DNA from: Eubacteriaceae bacterium
Lineage (GTDB): Bacteria > Bacillota > Clostridia > Peptostreptococcales > Anaerovoracaceae
DNA length: 64,000 nt
Direction: 5' to 3'
Assembly (NCBI GenBank): GCA_902362435.1
Contig: CABIWW010000013.1
Span: 8,958-72,957, forward strand
Shown: in pieces, positions 35,722 through 42,308 of the stretch
How positions within the stretch are numbered: position 1 is the stretch's first letter
Layout of the letters: the number at the start of each line of letters is the position of its first letter
Notes under the pieces: model-generated
Told to the model about the DNA's origin: nothing
Database searches by the model: none
What the model saw: only the letters and a program-made list of their open reading frames with translations
Translations under genes and position numbers: made by a program

Positions 35722-35971
35722 CGGCTGCTCTCCCCTTTATCTCGTCGATCTTTTCAACGATGTCGCTGATAGTACGCACGTTTGACAGATCGTCGTTGCT
35801 GAAAACTATGTCGAATGCCTTTTCGATGTCTCCGACGATCAGAACCTTGTCGAGTGAGTCGACGTGAAGGTCTGCCGCCAGATCGAGATCAGGCGTGATG
35901 GTGATGTCCGGGTCAAGCTCGCTGCCCAGCTCCTCTTTGATGATTTCGATTATCTTTTCGATGTTGTCCAT
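35714..35971 (-). CDS. Acyl carrier protein, discrete
   Basis: An 85-residue four-helix carrier protein. The phosphopantetheine serine is in HVDSLDKV (about residue 38; DSL motif). The sequence is acidic as usual, with ELDPDITITPDLDL before the site. AGGAGG lies 9 nt before the ATG. It sits between the CCR-like gene (24 nt) and the ketosynthase (overlap), so it most likely carries the intermediate these two enzymes share. It would be primed by the phosphopantetheinyl transferase at 40200 or by the cell's AcpS. Confidence 0.92.
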   Translation of the reverse strand: MDNIEKIIEIIKEELGSELDPDITITPDLDLAADLHVDSLDKVLIVGDIEKAFDIVFSNDDLSNVRTISDIVEKIDEIKGRAADA

Positions 35972-35995
35972 TTCGTAAATCCTCCTGTGCTTGTC

Positions 35996-37222
35996 TTATA
36001 TTATCTTTACTACCATCCGTCCGGCTGCGCCTTTGTCTTCGTGAAGCAGCTTGTGTGCGAGCGGGATCTCGTCCCATGAGAAGACCTGGCCGACCGGCTG
36101 TCTGATATTGTTTTTCACGATGAAGTCGACGAATCTGTCGTAGTCCTCCGGCGTCGCGGAATGACTGCCCTGCAGCCTTTTCTGTCCGAGCCACAGGAAA
36201 CGCAGATCGAGATTCGTCCAGTATGAAGACGTCGCGCCGCATATCACGACCATGCCGTTGTTGTCGCATACGAATATCGACGTTGGCATCGTGTCAGCCC
36301 CGGGGTGCTCGATGACGATTGCCGGATCCTTGCGCACGCCTGCAGCTTTCCATATGGATTTCCTGAATTTCATCGCCTCGTACAGCCATTTGCGCTGGAC
36401 GTCCGGATCTGTGTAATCCGCGACGCTGCCCCAGTGCGTGAAGTTTTTCCTGTTGATGTATCCTCGTGCGCCGATCGATTTGCAGAATTCTCCGCGTTCG
36501 TCACTCGACACAACCGCGACAGGGATGCCTCCCATAGCGTCGACGAGCGGGATCGCGATGCTGCCGACAGCACCTGCGCCTCCGTACACGAGCACGACAT
36601 CGCCTTCTTTGATCCGGTTGCCTTCCCAGTGCGTGAGCATCCTGTATACTGCAACGCCTGCAGCTGTAAAGGATGCAGCTTCTGCCATGTTGAGCGTCGG
36701 CGGGATCTTGTGGCACTGCTTGGTCATCACTTTGCTGAACTGTGCGAAAGAGCCCCAGTTCCCTTCGTATCCCCATACTCTGAATGTCGGACTGTTCACG
36801 GGATCGGCTCCGGCCCGGATCAGCGTACAGTCGTCATCGTACTGCGCCGCACCGACAGTCACGTAGTCACCGATCTGAAATTCAGTGACGTTCTTTCCGA
36901 TGTCGTAGACGATGCCGGACGCCTCGGAGCCGCAGATGTGAAAATCCTCGTGCGGATCCGAAAAGTTGCCGTTTTCATTTATCACGTTTTTGGGCTTTCC
37001 GAGCGCGGCCCAGATGCCGTTGTGGTTGACGCCTGCGTAAAAATTCGCGACGATGATCTCGTCATCGCCTGGTTCAGGCACGGGAACGATCTCTTCTCTA
37101 AATGCAGTCGCCGGATCTCCGAGACGTTCATTTCGCAGCGTCCAGGCGTGCATTTTTTCGGGAAGCGTTCCGAGCTCAGGCAGAGTGCCCACGTCAAAAA
37201 GCTTGGATGTTCTGGTTACCAA
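35996..37222 (-). CDS. Crotonyl-CoA carboxylase/reductase-like MDR enzyme
   Basis: A 408-residue medium-chain dehydrogenase/reductase. It lacks structural zinc Cys clusters, has the Rossmann motif YGGAGAVGS and the long N-terminal segment of crotonyl-CoA carboxylase/reductases (CCR), which reduce an enoyl-CoA and add CO2 to give ethylmalonyl-type units. CO2-pocket residues as I recall them from the family are kept: Asn in GVNHN (about 66-68), Glu in WGYEGNWGSFAQF (with Tyr in place of Phe) and His in QGSHSA. The start is TTG at 37222 with AGGAGG 8 nt upstream. First gene of an operon with ACP and ketosynthase. A plain enoyl reductase is the alternative. Confidence 0.7.
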   Translation of the reverse strand: MVTRTSKLFDVGTLPELGTLPEKMHAWTLRNERLGDPATAFREEIVPVPEPGDDEIIVANFYAGVNHNGIWAALGKPKNVINENGNFSDPHEDFHICGSEASGIVYDIGKNVTEFQIGDYVTVGAAQYDDDCTLIRAGADPVNSPTFRVWGYEGNWGSFAQFSKVMTKQCHKIPPTLNMAEAASFTAAGVAVYRMLTHWEGNRIKEGDVVLVYGGAGAVGSIAIPLVDAMGGIPVAVVSSDERGEFCKSIGARGYINRKNFTHWGSVADYTDPDVQRKWLYEAMKFRKSIWKAAGVRKDPAIVIEHPGADTMPTSIFVCDNNGMVVICGATSSYWTNLDLRFLWLGQKRLQGSHSATPEDYDRFVDFIVKNNIRQPVGQVFSWDEIPLAHKLLHEDKGAAGRMVVKII

Positions 37223-37274
37223 TTATGTTTCCTCCTGCAATGACGCTGAGGTGTAAATAAAAAGGTTTGCCTCA

Positions 37275-37281
37275 GCTAACT
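37275..37281. promoter_or_regulatory. Half-site of the GTTAG/CTAAC operator
   Basis: GCTAACT, identical to one arm of the palindrome at 41115-41132, 12 nt downstream of the -10 box of the CCR promoter. A second arm is not in register. Confidence 0.3.
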
Positions 37282-37289
37282 AGCGTTTT

Positions 37290-37310
37290 AAAAGTATACC
37301 TCATACTTTT
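37290..37310. promoter_or_regulatory. Inverted repeat over the CCR promoter
   Basis: AAAAGTAT-ACCTC-ATACTTTT, perfect 8-bp arms around 5 nt, covering the -10 box and most of the spacer. The placement is that of a repressor operator. Confidence 0.55.
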
Positions 37311-37321
37311 CAGGTTGTCAA
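37293..37321 (-). promoter_or_regulatory. Promoter of the CCR-ACP-KS operon
   Basis: On the minus strand TTGACA (37321-37316), a 17-nt spacer, TATACT (37298-37293), a near-consensus sigma-A promoter with a leader of about 65 nt. Confidence 0.88.
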
Positions 37322-37343
37322 TCAAATAGTGAAACGATTCGAA

Positions 37344-39533
37344 CTATTCGCCGGCGGCCTGCCAGAAGCCGTGATACGTGCCGCGCCTGCTCATCAGTTC
37401 GTCGTGAGTGCCGTGTTCGGCGATGCGGCCGTTCTCGAGAACGTAGATGCGGTCGCACTGCATGACCGTGGAAAGCCTGTGTGCGATGATCACTGAGGTC
37501 ATGCCTTCTGGAAGGCTCATGATGCTGTCGCTGACGGCTTTTTCGGTTACGGTGTCGAGACTGCTTGTCGCCTCGTCGAGTATCAGTATGTCAGGCTTTC
37601 TGAGCAGTGCTCTTGCGATCGCGAGTCGCTGACGCTGGCCGCCGGAGAGATTGGATGCGTTTTCCGTGAGGTATGTATCGTACTTCACCGGGAGCTTTTC
37701 TATGAAAGTGTCTGCACTGCAAAGTCTGCAGACGTTTTCCGCTTCCTCGCGGGTGATGGAGCTGTCCGAAAGCGTCAGGTTCTCCATGATGCTGCCGCTG
37801 AAGAAAAACGCGTCCTGTGATACGTAGGCGGTTTTGCGGCGTATCAGTTCGAGCGGGAGTTCATCCAGTAGGTGGTCGCCGATGAAGATATCTCCATGCT
37901 CCCATTCGTAAAATCGCAGCATAAGCTTTGCGAGGGTGGTCTTGCCGGAGCCGCTTTCGCCGACAAGCGCGATCTTTTCTCCCGGGCATATATCGAGAGA
38001 GATGTCTTCCAGCGTCTTTTCACGCATGCCGTATCTGAAATCGAGATGACGGATGCTGACCGGCAGACGGAAATTTTCCGGAAGAGAGCCGGAGGCCTGC
38101 GGTTTTGCATGAGACTCAAGATCCTCTGTCTCGAGGTCGAGCACCTGACCGAGGCGCTGCGCCGAAACTCTGGCGGTCTGTATCACGGGCTGCAGATCGA
38201 CGATGTTGTGCACCGGCTCGAGAAAGTACGCCAGCAGCACGTAGAATGTCATCAGCGATCCGATGCTCATGTTCCCGGAAAGCACTTCGAGCACTCCGGC
38301 GAAAATGATGAGCGTGTATCCGATCTCCGAGATCGTTCCGGCAAGGGTCATCTGCACGCTGCTGATGCGGCCGCCTCTGACCACGGAGCCGATGAGTCTG
38401 CTGAAAAGCATATCGGCTTTGCGCGATGAACGCGACTCTGCAGAGTATGCCTTGACGGTCTCGATGCCTTCGATGTTTTCGATGAAATACGACGATACCT
38501 GTGCGTTCTGTTCCATCTGCTCCTCATTGTTCTGCTTGAGCCTGCGGCTGAATGACAGCACGACGCACGCGTATGCGGCTGCCGTGAGGATGCTGAAAAC
38601 CAGGAGCCTGCCGCTTTGCATGTAAAGCACGATGCCCGCAGCTATCACCATCACGGTGTCTATGAGGGCGGTCAGCACGGTGCTCGAGACAGCTTCCTGG
38701 ATCTTCGAAGCGTCGCTGAATCTCGAGATGATCTCGCCCGTCCTGCGGGTGCTGAAAAAGTCCATCGGCAGGCGGATCACGTGTCTGAAATAGCCGGTCA
38801 TCAGGGATCCGCTGATGTGGGCGGAGATGTGGAGCAGCAGTTTCTGGCGCATTACGGAAAGCAGGTTCTTCAGCAGGTACAGGGCTGTGATGCCGGCGGT
38901 GATGCGGATGAGCATACCTCGGCTGCCGGACGGCACGATCGTGTCGGTGATGAGCGCGAAGTAAAACGATGCTGCGATGCCTGCGCCGGTTATCAGGAGC
39001 GAGAGCATGAAAAGGAGCAGGATCTGTTTTTTCGCGGGTGCGAGAATATTTCTGAGCCTGCTGCCGAATGATGGGTACTCGGGGTTGCCGGGGCCTGCTG
39101 TGTCGGAGCTGACCGCAGTGCCGTGACTGCCGGGCTCGATGAATATCAGCGCGCCGGTCCATATCGAGACGAAATCCTGAAAGCTGTACTTGACTATGCC
39201 TCTGGCGGGATCGGCTGCAGTGACCCGCTCTGCGCTGATCTCGTATATCACCATGAAGTGAAGGATGTTCCCGTCTTTTATCACATGCGCGATGGCCGGA
39301 AGAGGGATGTCGGAAAGCAGCGCTCCGGGATCGCCTTTCATGCCTTTAGCTGTAAAGCCGAGCTTTTCGGCGGCTTTCACGAGTCCGTATATGCTGGTGC
39401 CTTCTCTGTCAGTACCGGCAAGCCTGCGCAGCCGCGCAACGGGCATTTTCAGTCCGTAGTATCCGGCGACCGAAGCCAGACACGCCGCGCCGCAGTCCAT
39501 TTCATCCTGCTGCCTTATGCAGATGTATTTCAT
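37344..39533 (-). CDS. C39-peptidase ABC exporter for double-glycine peptides
   Basis: A 729-residue processing exporter of the bacteriocin/pheromone type. An N-terminal C39 cysteine protease (1-140) has Cys14 (DEMDCGAACLA), His92 (LHFMVIY) and Asp108 (ADPARG). Six membrane helices follow (about 165-440), then an ATPase with GESGSGKTT, LSGGQRQRLAIARAL and Walker B LILDEATSSLD. It cuts after a Gly-Gly leader and exports the peptide through the cell membrane. Length is typical. The substrate is almost certainly the small gene directly upstream. No accessory membrane-fusion protein is seen nearby. GGGAGG precedes the ATG. Confidence 0.95.
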   Translation of the reverse strand: MKYICIRQQDEMDCGAACLASVAGYYGLKMPVARLRRLAGTDREGTSIYGLVKAAEKLGFTAKGMKGDPGALLSDIPLPAIAHVIKDGNILHFMVIYEISAERVTAADPARGIVKYSFQDFVSIWTGALIFIEPGSHGTAVSSDTAGPGNPEYPSFGSRLRNILAPAKKQILLLFMLSLLITGAGIAASFYFALITDTIVPSGSRGMLIRITAGITALYLLKNLLSVMRQKLLLHISAHISGSLMTGYFRHVIRLPMDFFSTRRTGEIISRFSDASKIQEAVSSTVLTALIDTVMVIAAGIVLYMQSGRLLVFSILTAAAYACVVLSFSRRLKQNNEEQMEQNAQVSSYFIENIEGIETVKAYSAESRSSRKADMLFSRLIGSVVRGGRISSVQMTLAGTISEIGYTLIIFAGVLEVLSGNMSIGSLMTFYVLLAYFLEPVHNIVDLQPVIQTARVSAQRLGQVLDLETEDLESHAKPQASGSLPENFRLPVSIRHLDFRYGMREKTLEDISLDICPGEKIALVGESGSGKTTLAKLMLRFYEWEHGDIFIGDHLLDELPLELIRRKTAYVSQDAFFFSGSIMENLTLSDSSITREEAENVCRLCSADTFIEKLPVKYDTYLTENASNLSGGQRQRLAIARALLRKPDILILDEATSSLDTVTEKAVSDSIMSLPEGMTSVIIAHRLSTVMQCDRIYVLENGRIAEHGTHDELMSRRGTYHGFWQAAGE

Positions 39534-39557
39534 GATTTTCGTTACCTCCCGCAGATG

Positions 39558-39593
39558 AAATAAAAGAGACTGCCTGCAAGCAGTACAGTCTCT
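39558..39593 (-). terminator. Attenuating terminator between peptide and exporter genes
   Basis: An 8-bp stem AGAGACTG/CAGTCTCT (39593-39586 with 39572-39565), followed on the minus strand by TTTTATTT. Its position between the genes would give more peptide than exporter transcript. Confidence 0.75.
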
Positions 39594-39612
39594 GATCGGT
39601 GTCGAACAAAGC

Positions 39613-39726
39613 CTAGCGCTTGTATCCGAAAAGTTTCACGCTCCATGCATAAAGCTTCTGGAGAACGCTCATACCACCGTTGATGTTCATCATTTCCTTT
39701 TCAGTCATCTCTGTAAAGTTCTTCAT
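39613..39726 (-). CDS. Double-glycine leader peptide precursor (37 aa)
   Basis: A short gene with AAAGGAG 7 nt before the ATG. The product has an 18-residue leader MKNFTEMTEKEMMNINGG and a 19-residue core MSVLQKLYAWSVKLFGYKR. The leader fits the C39-cleaved type: Gly at -1 and -2, Ile at -4, Met at -7, Glu at -8 and Met at -12. The core is basic (four Lys/Arg against no acid) and amphipathic, without Cys. It may be a signal peptide or a small bacteriocin. It is first in a transcript with the C39 exporter, has a strong promoter, and is flanked by two copies of the operator shared with the biosynthetic operon. No immunity gene is adjacent, which favours signalling. Confidence 0.85.
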   Translation of the reverse strand: MKNFTEMTEKEMMNINGGMSVLQKLYAWSVKLFGYKR

Positions 39727-39787
39727 CGTGTCACTCCTTTCTGTTAGTATTTGATTCTTGCCCGCTTGATCAATGAGCATGGTTTCG

Positions 39788-39803
39788 GTTAGAATTAACT
39801 AAC
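39788..39803. promoter_or_regulatory. Shared operator GTTAG-N6-CTAAC, peptide promoter, downstream site
   Basis: GTTAG-AATTAA-CTAAC, about 8-23 nt downstream of the expected transcription start of the peptide gene. Confidence 0.6.
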
Positions 39804-39817
39804 TTAAATATAAAACA

Positions 39818-39846
39818 ATGATAGCGCATGGTAAGATAAAAGTCAA
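39818..39846 (-). promoter_or_regulatory. Promoter of the double-glycine peptide operon
   Basis: On the minus strand TTGACT (39846-39841), a 17-nt spacer, TATCAT (39823-39818). Operator copies lie on both sides. Confidence 0.75.
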
Positions 39847-39853
39847 TAAAAAA

Positions 39854-39869
39854 GTTAGTGATGGATAAC
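39854..39869. promoter_or_regulatory. Shared operator variant GTTAG-N6-ATAAC, upstream site
   Basis: GTTAG-TGATGG-ATAAC, one base off the motif, just upstream of the -35 box of the peptide promoter. Its centre is 66 bp (about six helical turns) from the downstream site. Confidence 0.45.
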
Positions 39870-40199
39870 TGTATGCGCTAGTGGTGGATCAGCGTGGGGC
39901 AGGTGAAGTCTGGCGAGACTGCTTTTTTGTACCAAAATGGAGGCTCGCGTTGCCGGATCTTGGTGATTTTTTCTGGCGATATCGGTTTCTGCGGCTTGTT
40001 TTTATGCTAAAAAGCTGCAGTCGAGGGGTTGGTTTTGGTATTTTATCGCTGCTGGCGGAGGGTGGATTTACCAGGATCCTCGTTGTGGATGGGCGATTTT
40101 GGTATATTTTTGAGAAGAAATCGGCGCTCTTCATGATAAAAAATACCAGGAATGGCGATCGTCGGGCTGGTTTTTGGTGATGCTGTCGGGCGGCCGGCG
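39870..40199. other. Gene-free stretch with strong strand bias
   Basis: No gene is supported; the open frames here have no ribosome site and no protein-like pattern. The plus strand is markedly rich in T and G (the minus strand in C and A), with recurring TTTTGGTATTTT and GGCGATTTTGGTATATTTTT-like blocks. It could be decayed DNA or an untranslated RNA. Confidence 0.4.
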
Positions 40200-40940
40200 T
40201 CAGCCGAGGAAAAATCTGCGCACCGCGGACTCATCCATAGTGGTGAAGTCCACCGGTTCGCCGGCGCCGTTGAACACGGAACACATGTGAGTGCCCATAC
40301 ACTTTGAGATGAACCGCCCGGAAATGGCGGGATCGCATACGTCGATCTTCGTTATATCGCCGGACAGGCCGGTGCCCAGGTATTTGAGATATGCTTCCTT
40401 GCGGGTCCATATCGTGTAAAAGGTCAGCGCGCGGCGCTCCTCGGGATCGATGGAGATGCCGGGGGCAGCGCATCCGCCGGCCGGCAGGTCTTCATCGGGT
40501 GCAGTGCTATCCGCACTCGTCAGGCATTCCCCTGCTGAGATGCACCGGTCCAGCGCATCGCGCTCGTTTTGCGAAAAGGCTATAGACGATATCTGATAAG
40601 GAGGATCTGCGATCAGCTCGACGTCGCATCCGGCCTCATCGAGCTCAGAAAATGCGGCGAGGACTGCGCCGTCTGTATGCGAGCAGCTGAAACGGATCGG
40701 AAGTCCGGGAACGTAAGGCTTGCCGTCAGGTGTCCTTTCGAAGCGCGGTCCGCCTGCAGGGATATCGCAGTGCGACTGCAGATACATGATGACGAGCAGA
40801 GTCGCATACAGCGACGTTTTGCGGTCCGAGCCGCGATGGAATTTTCCGATGCTTTCCGCGCGGCGCCGTGATACGAAGCTCATCAGCGCCTGATCTTCAG
40901 CAGTGAAGTTTTCTGAAATCGGCAGATATATGACGTCCAC
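40200..40940 (-). CDS. 4'-phosphopantetheinyl transferase, Sfp type
   Basis: A 246-residue enzyme that transfers phosphopantetheine from CoA to the serine of carrier domains. Motifs are RFSCSHTDG (about residue 95), GCDVELI (metal-binding Asp and Glu) and WTRKEAYLKYLGTGLSGDI, characteristic of the broad Sfp/Gsp class. A Ser/Asp/Gly-rich filler of about 35 residues lies between the last two motifs. The start is GTG at 40940 with AAAGGAGG 6 nt upstream; a 21-codon extension is rejected. Placed back to back with the NRPS/PKS operon, it is expected to activate all its carrier domains. Confidence 0.92.
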   Translation of the reverse strand: MDVIYLPISENFTAEDQALMSFVSRRRAESIGKFHRGSDRKTSLYATLLVIMYLQSHCDIPAGGPRFERTPDGKPYVPGLPIRFSCSHTDGAVLAAFSELDEAGCDVELIADPPYQISSIAFSQNERDALDRCISAGECLTSADSTAPDEDLPAGGCAAPGISIDPEERRALTFYTIWTRKEAYLKYLGTGLSGDITKIDVCDPAISGRFISKCMGTHMCSVFNGAGEPVDFTTMDESAVRRFFLG

Positions 40941-40986
40941 GAATATCCTCCTTTCATTCCTGCAAATGCTGCGGATGTTCTCCCCG

Positions 40987-41006
40987 GACGTGTATCTACA
41001 CACGTC
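40987..41006. repeat. Inverted repeat upstream of the transferase gene
   Basis: GACGTGT-ATCTAC-ACACGTC, perfect 7-bp arms, 47 nt upstream of the transferase start. A leader hairpin or an operator. No clear promoter hexamers for the transferase gene were found. Confidence 0.45.
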
Positions 41007-41080
41007 GCAGAGCGGATACGTGCAGCTTTGCAGATCAAATTAACTGAAAAAAAGCAGAAAGCACTTTGTTATCTGAATGA

Positions 41081-41109
41081 TTGACAAAGTTTTCTGCAGC
41101 GTGTATAAT
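41081..41109 (+). promoter_or_regulatory. Consensus promoter of the PKS/NRPS operon
   Basis: TTGACA (41081-41086), a 17-nt spacer, TATAAT (41104-41109): perfect sigma-A hexamers. With such strength, control probably rests on the operators just downstream. The leader before the first gene is about 185 nt. Confidence 0.93.
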
Positions 41110-41114
41110 TTCGT

Positions 41115-41132
41115 AGTTAGCAACTGCTAACT
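41115..41132. promoter_or_regulatory. Shared operator over the PKS/NRPS transcription start
   Basis: AGTTAGC-AACT-GCTAACT, perfect 7-bp arms, starting 6 nt after the -10 box and so covering +1. Position and symmetry are those of a repressor site. Confidence 0.7.
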
Positions 41133-41212
41133 GGAGTAAATAATATACTAAACAAAGATTGGAGTCAATATGATCGAGACATAAAGGCACCAGTCTTAAA
41201 TTTTTCGGCAGG

Positions 41213-41228
41213 GTTAGTCGGTGCTAAT
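41213..41228. promoter_or_regulatory. Shared operator variant in the operon leader
   Basis: GTTAG-TCGGTG-CTAAT, one base off the motif, 97 bp downstream of the first site (centre to centre). A further half-site GCTAAT follows near 41242. Confidence 0.5.
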
Positions 41229-41299
41229 TGAGTTATTTCAAGCTAATAGCGCCGATCCAGGAAAAGAGAGAAAAGAGATCAGATCGACAGGAGGAGAGA

Positions 41300-41584
41300 A
41301 TGAGTCTGAAAGAACAACTCAGGGATGTCTGGGAATCCGTACTTGGTACGAGCGACTTCTCGGATAACGACAACATCATGGATATCGGAGGCAATTCGCT
41401 GATGATCTACAAGATAAGCGCACTGTCAAAAGAAAAATATGCAGTGGAGCTGTCACCGATGGATCTGATGATGTATCCGAATATAAACATGCTGTGCGAA
41501 AAGCTGCAGAGTGAGGAAACACCTGAAGACAACGGCGGCAGCAGCGTGCTGGCAAAGAGAAGATCAAGAAGAAATACGATGTGA
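41300..41584 (+). CDS. Free-standing peptidyl/acyl carrier protein
   Basis: A 94-residue carrier protein of the NRPS type. The site is DIGGNSLMIYKI, with the modified Ser at about residue 34, followed by a short basic Lys/Arg tail. AGGAGG lies 4 nt before the ATG; an in-frame extension of 24 codons lies in the leader and is rejected. First gene of the large operon. Its sequence around the site (GGNSLMIYKI) resembles the broken carrier end of the condensation protein at 53019 (GGLKIYDM), so it may act in its place in trans. Confidence 0.88.
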   Translation: MSLKEQLRDVWESVLGTSDFSDNDNIMDIGGNSLMIYKISALSKEKYAVELSPMDLMMYPNINMLCEKLQSEETPEDNGGSSVLAKRRSRRNTM

Positions 41585-41594
41585 GGAGAAAAAG

Positions 41595-42302
41595 ATGAGC
41601 AGAGAAATTATCAGATTTGAAAATGTCAAAAAGGAGTATACCGTTGGAACTCTCAGCACTCAGGTGCTCAATGGAGTGGACTTTACAGTGGATGAGGGCG
41701 AGCTTGCTGTCATCGTCGGCACCAGCGGAGCGGGAAAGAGTACGATACTGAATATCATCGGCGGTATGGATACGCCAACGTCAGGAAAAGTCGTTGTAGA
41801 CGGAGACGACATATCGGGATACAAAGAAGCGCAGCTGACGGAATACCGCGCAGGAAAGATCGGCTTCGTGTTCCAGTTCTACAACCTGATCCCGAACCTC
41901 AATGTAGTCGAAAACGTGGATTTCGGCATCGAAGTGAAGAAAGACACATTTGATTCGACGGAAGTCCTCAAAAAAGTGAAGATGGACAAGAGGCTCAAGG
42001 CTTTCCCGTCGACTCTTTCGGGCGGCGAGCAGCAGAGAGTTGCGATCGCGAGAGCTATAGCCAAGAAGCCGAGGATCCTGCTCTGCGACGAGCCGACAGG
42101 TGCGCTCGATTACGAAAACAGCAAACAGGTGCTCGAGATAATCGAAAGCCTCAACAGAGACCTGGGCATGACAGTCGTTCTCGTAACGCACAACGATGCG
42201 CTCTGCCCGATGGCAGACAAGGTGATCACCGTTCATGACGGAAAGATCAAGAGCGTGGTGGAAAATTCGGTGAAGGTATCTGTGACAGAGTTGGAGTGGT
42301 GA
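41595..42302 (+). CDS. ABC exporter ATP-binding protein, MacB/LolD type
   Basis: A 235-residue ATPase. Walker [10 protein letters not shown] (about residue 42), Q-loop FVFQFYNL, signature LSGGEQQR, Walker [13 protein letters not shown] and H-loop VTHND are intact. The ATG has GAGGAG 7 nt upstream. It pairs with the permease encoded 6 nt downstream. Location between the carrier protein and the megasynthases suggests export of the finished metabolite or self-resistance. Confidence 0.93.
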   Translation: MSREIIRFENVKKEYTVGTLSTQVLNGVDFTVDEGELAVIVGTSGAGKSTILNIIGGMDTPTSGKVVVDGDDISGYKEAQLTEYRAGKIGFVFQFYNLIPNLNVVENVDFGIEVKKDTFDSTEVLKKVKMDKRLKAFPSTLSGGEQQRVAIARAIAKKPRILLCDEPTGALDYENSKQVLEIIESLNRDLGMTVVLVTHNDALCPMADKVITVHDGKIKSVVENSVKVSVTELEW

Positions 42303-42308
42303 TAGACA

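Noticed and set aside
39881..40180. 99-codon frame on the plus strand between the peptide and transferase genes
   Set aside because: No ribosome site and strongly biased composition; the start lies only 12 nt beyond the operator cluster of the divergent promoter.
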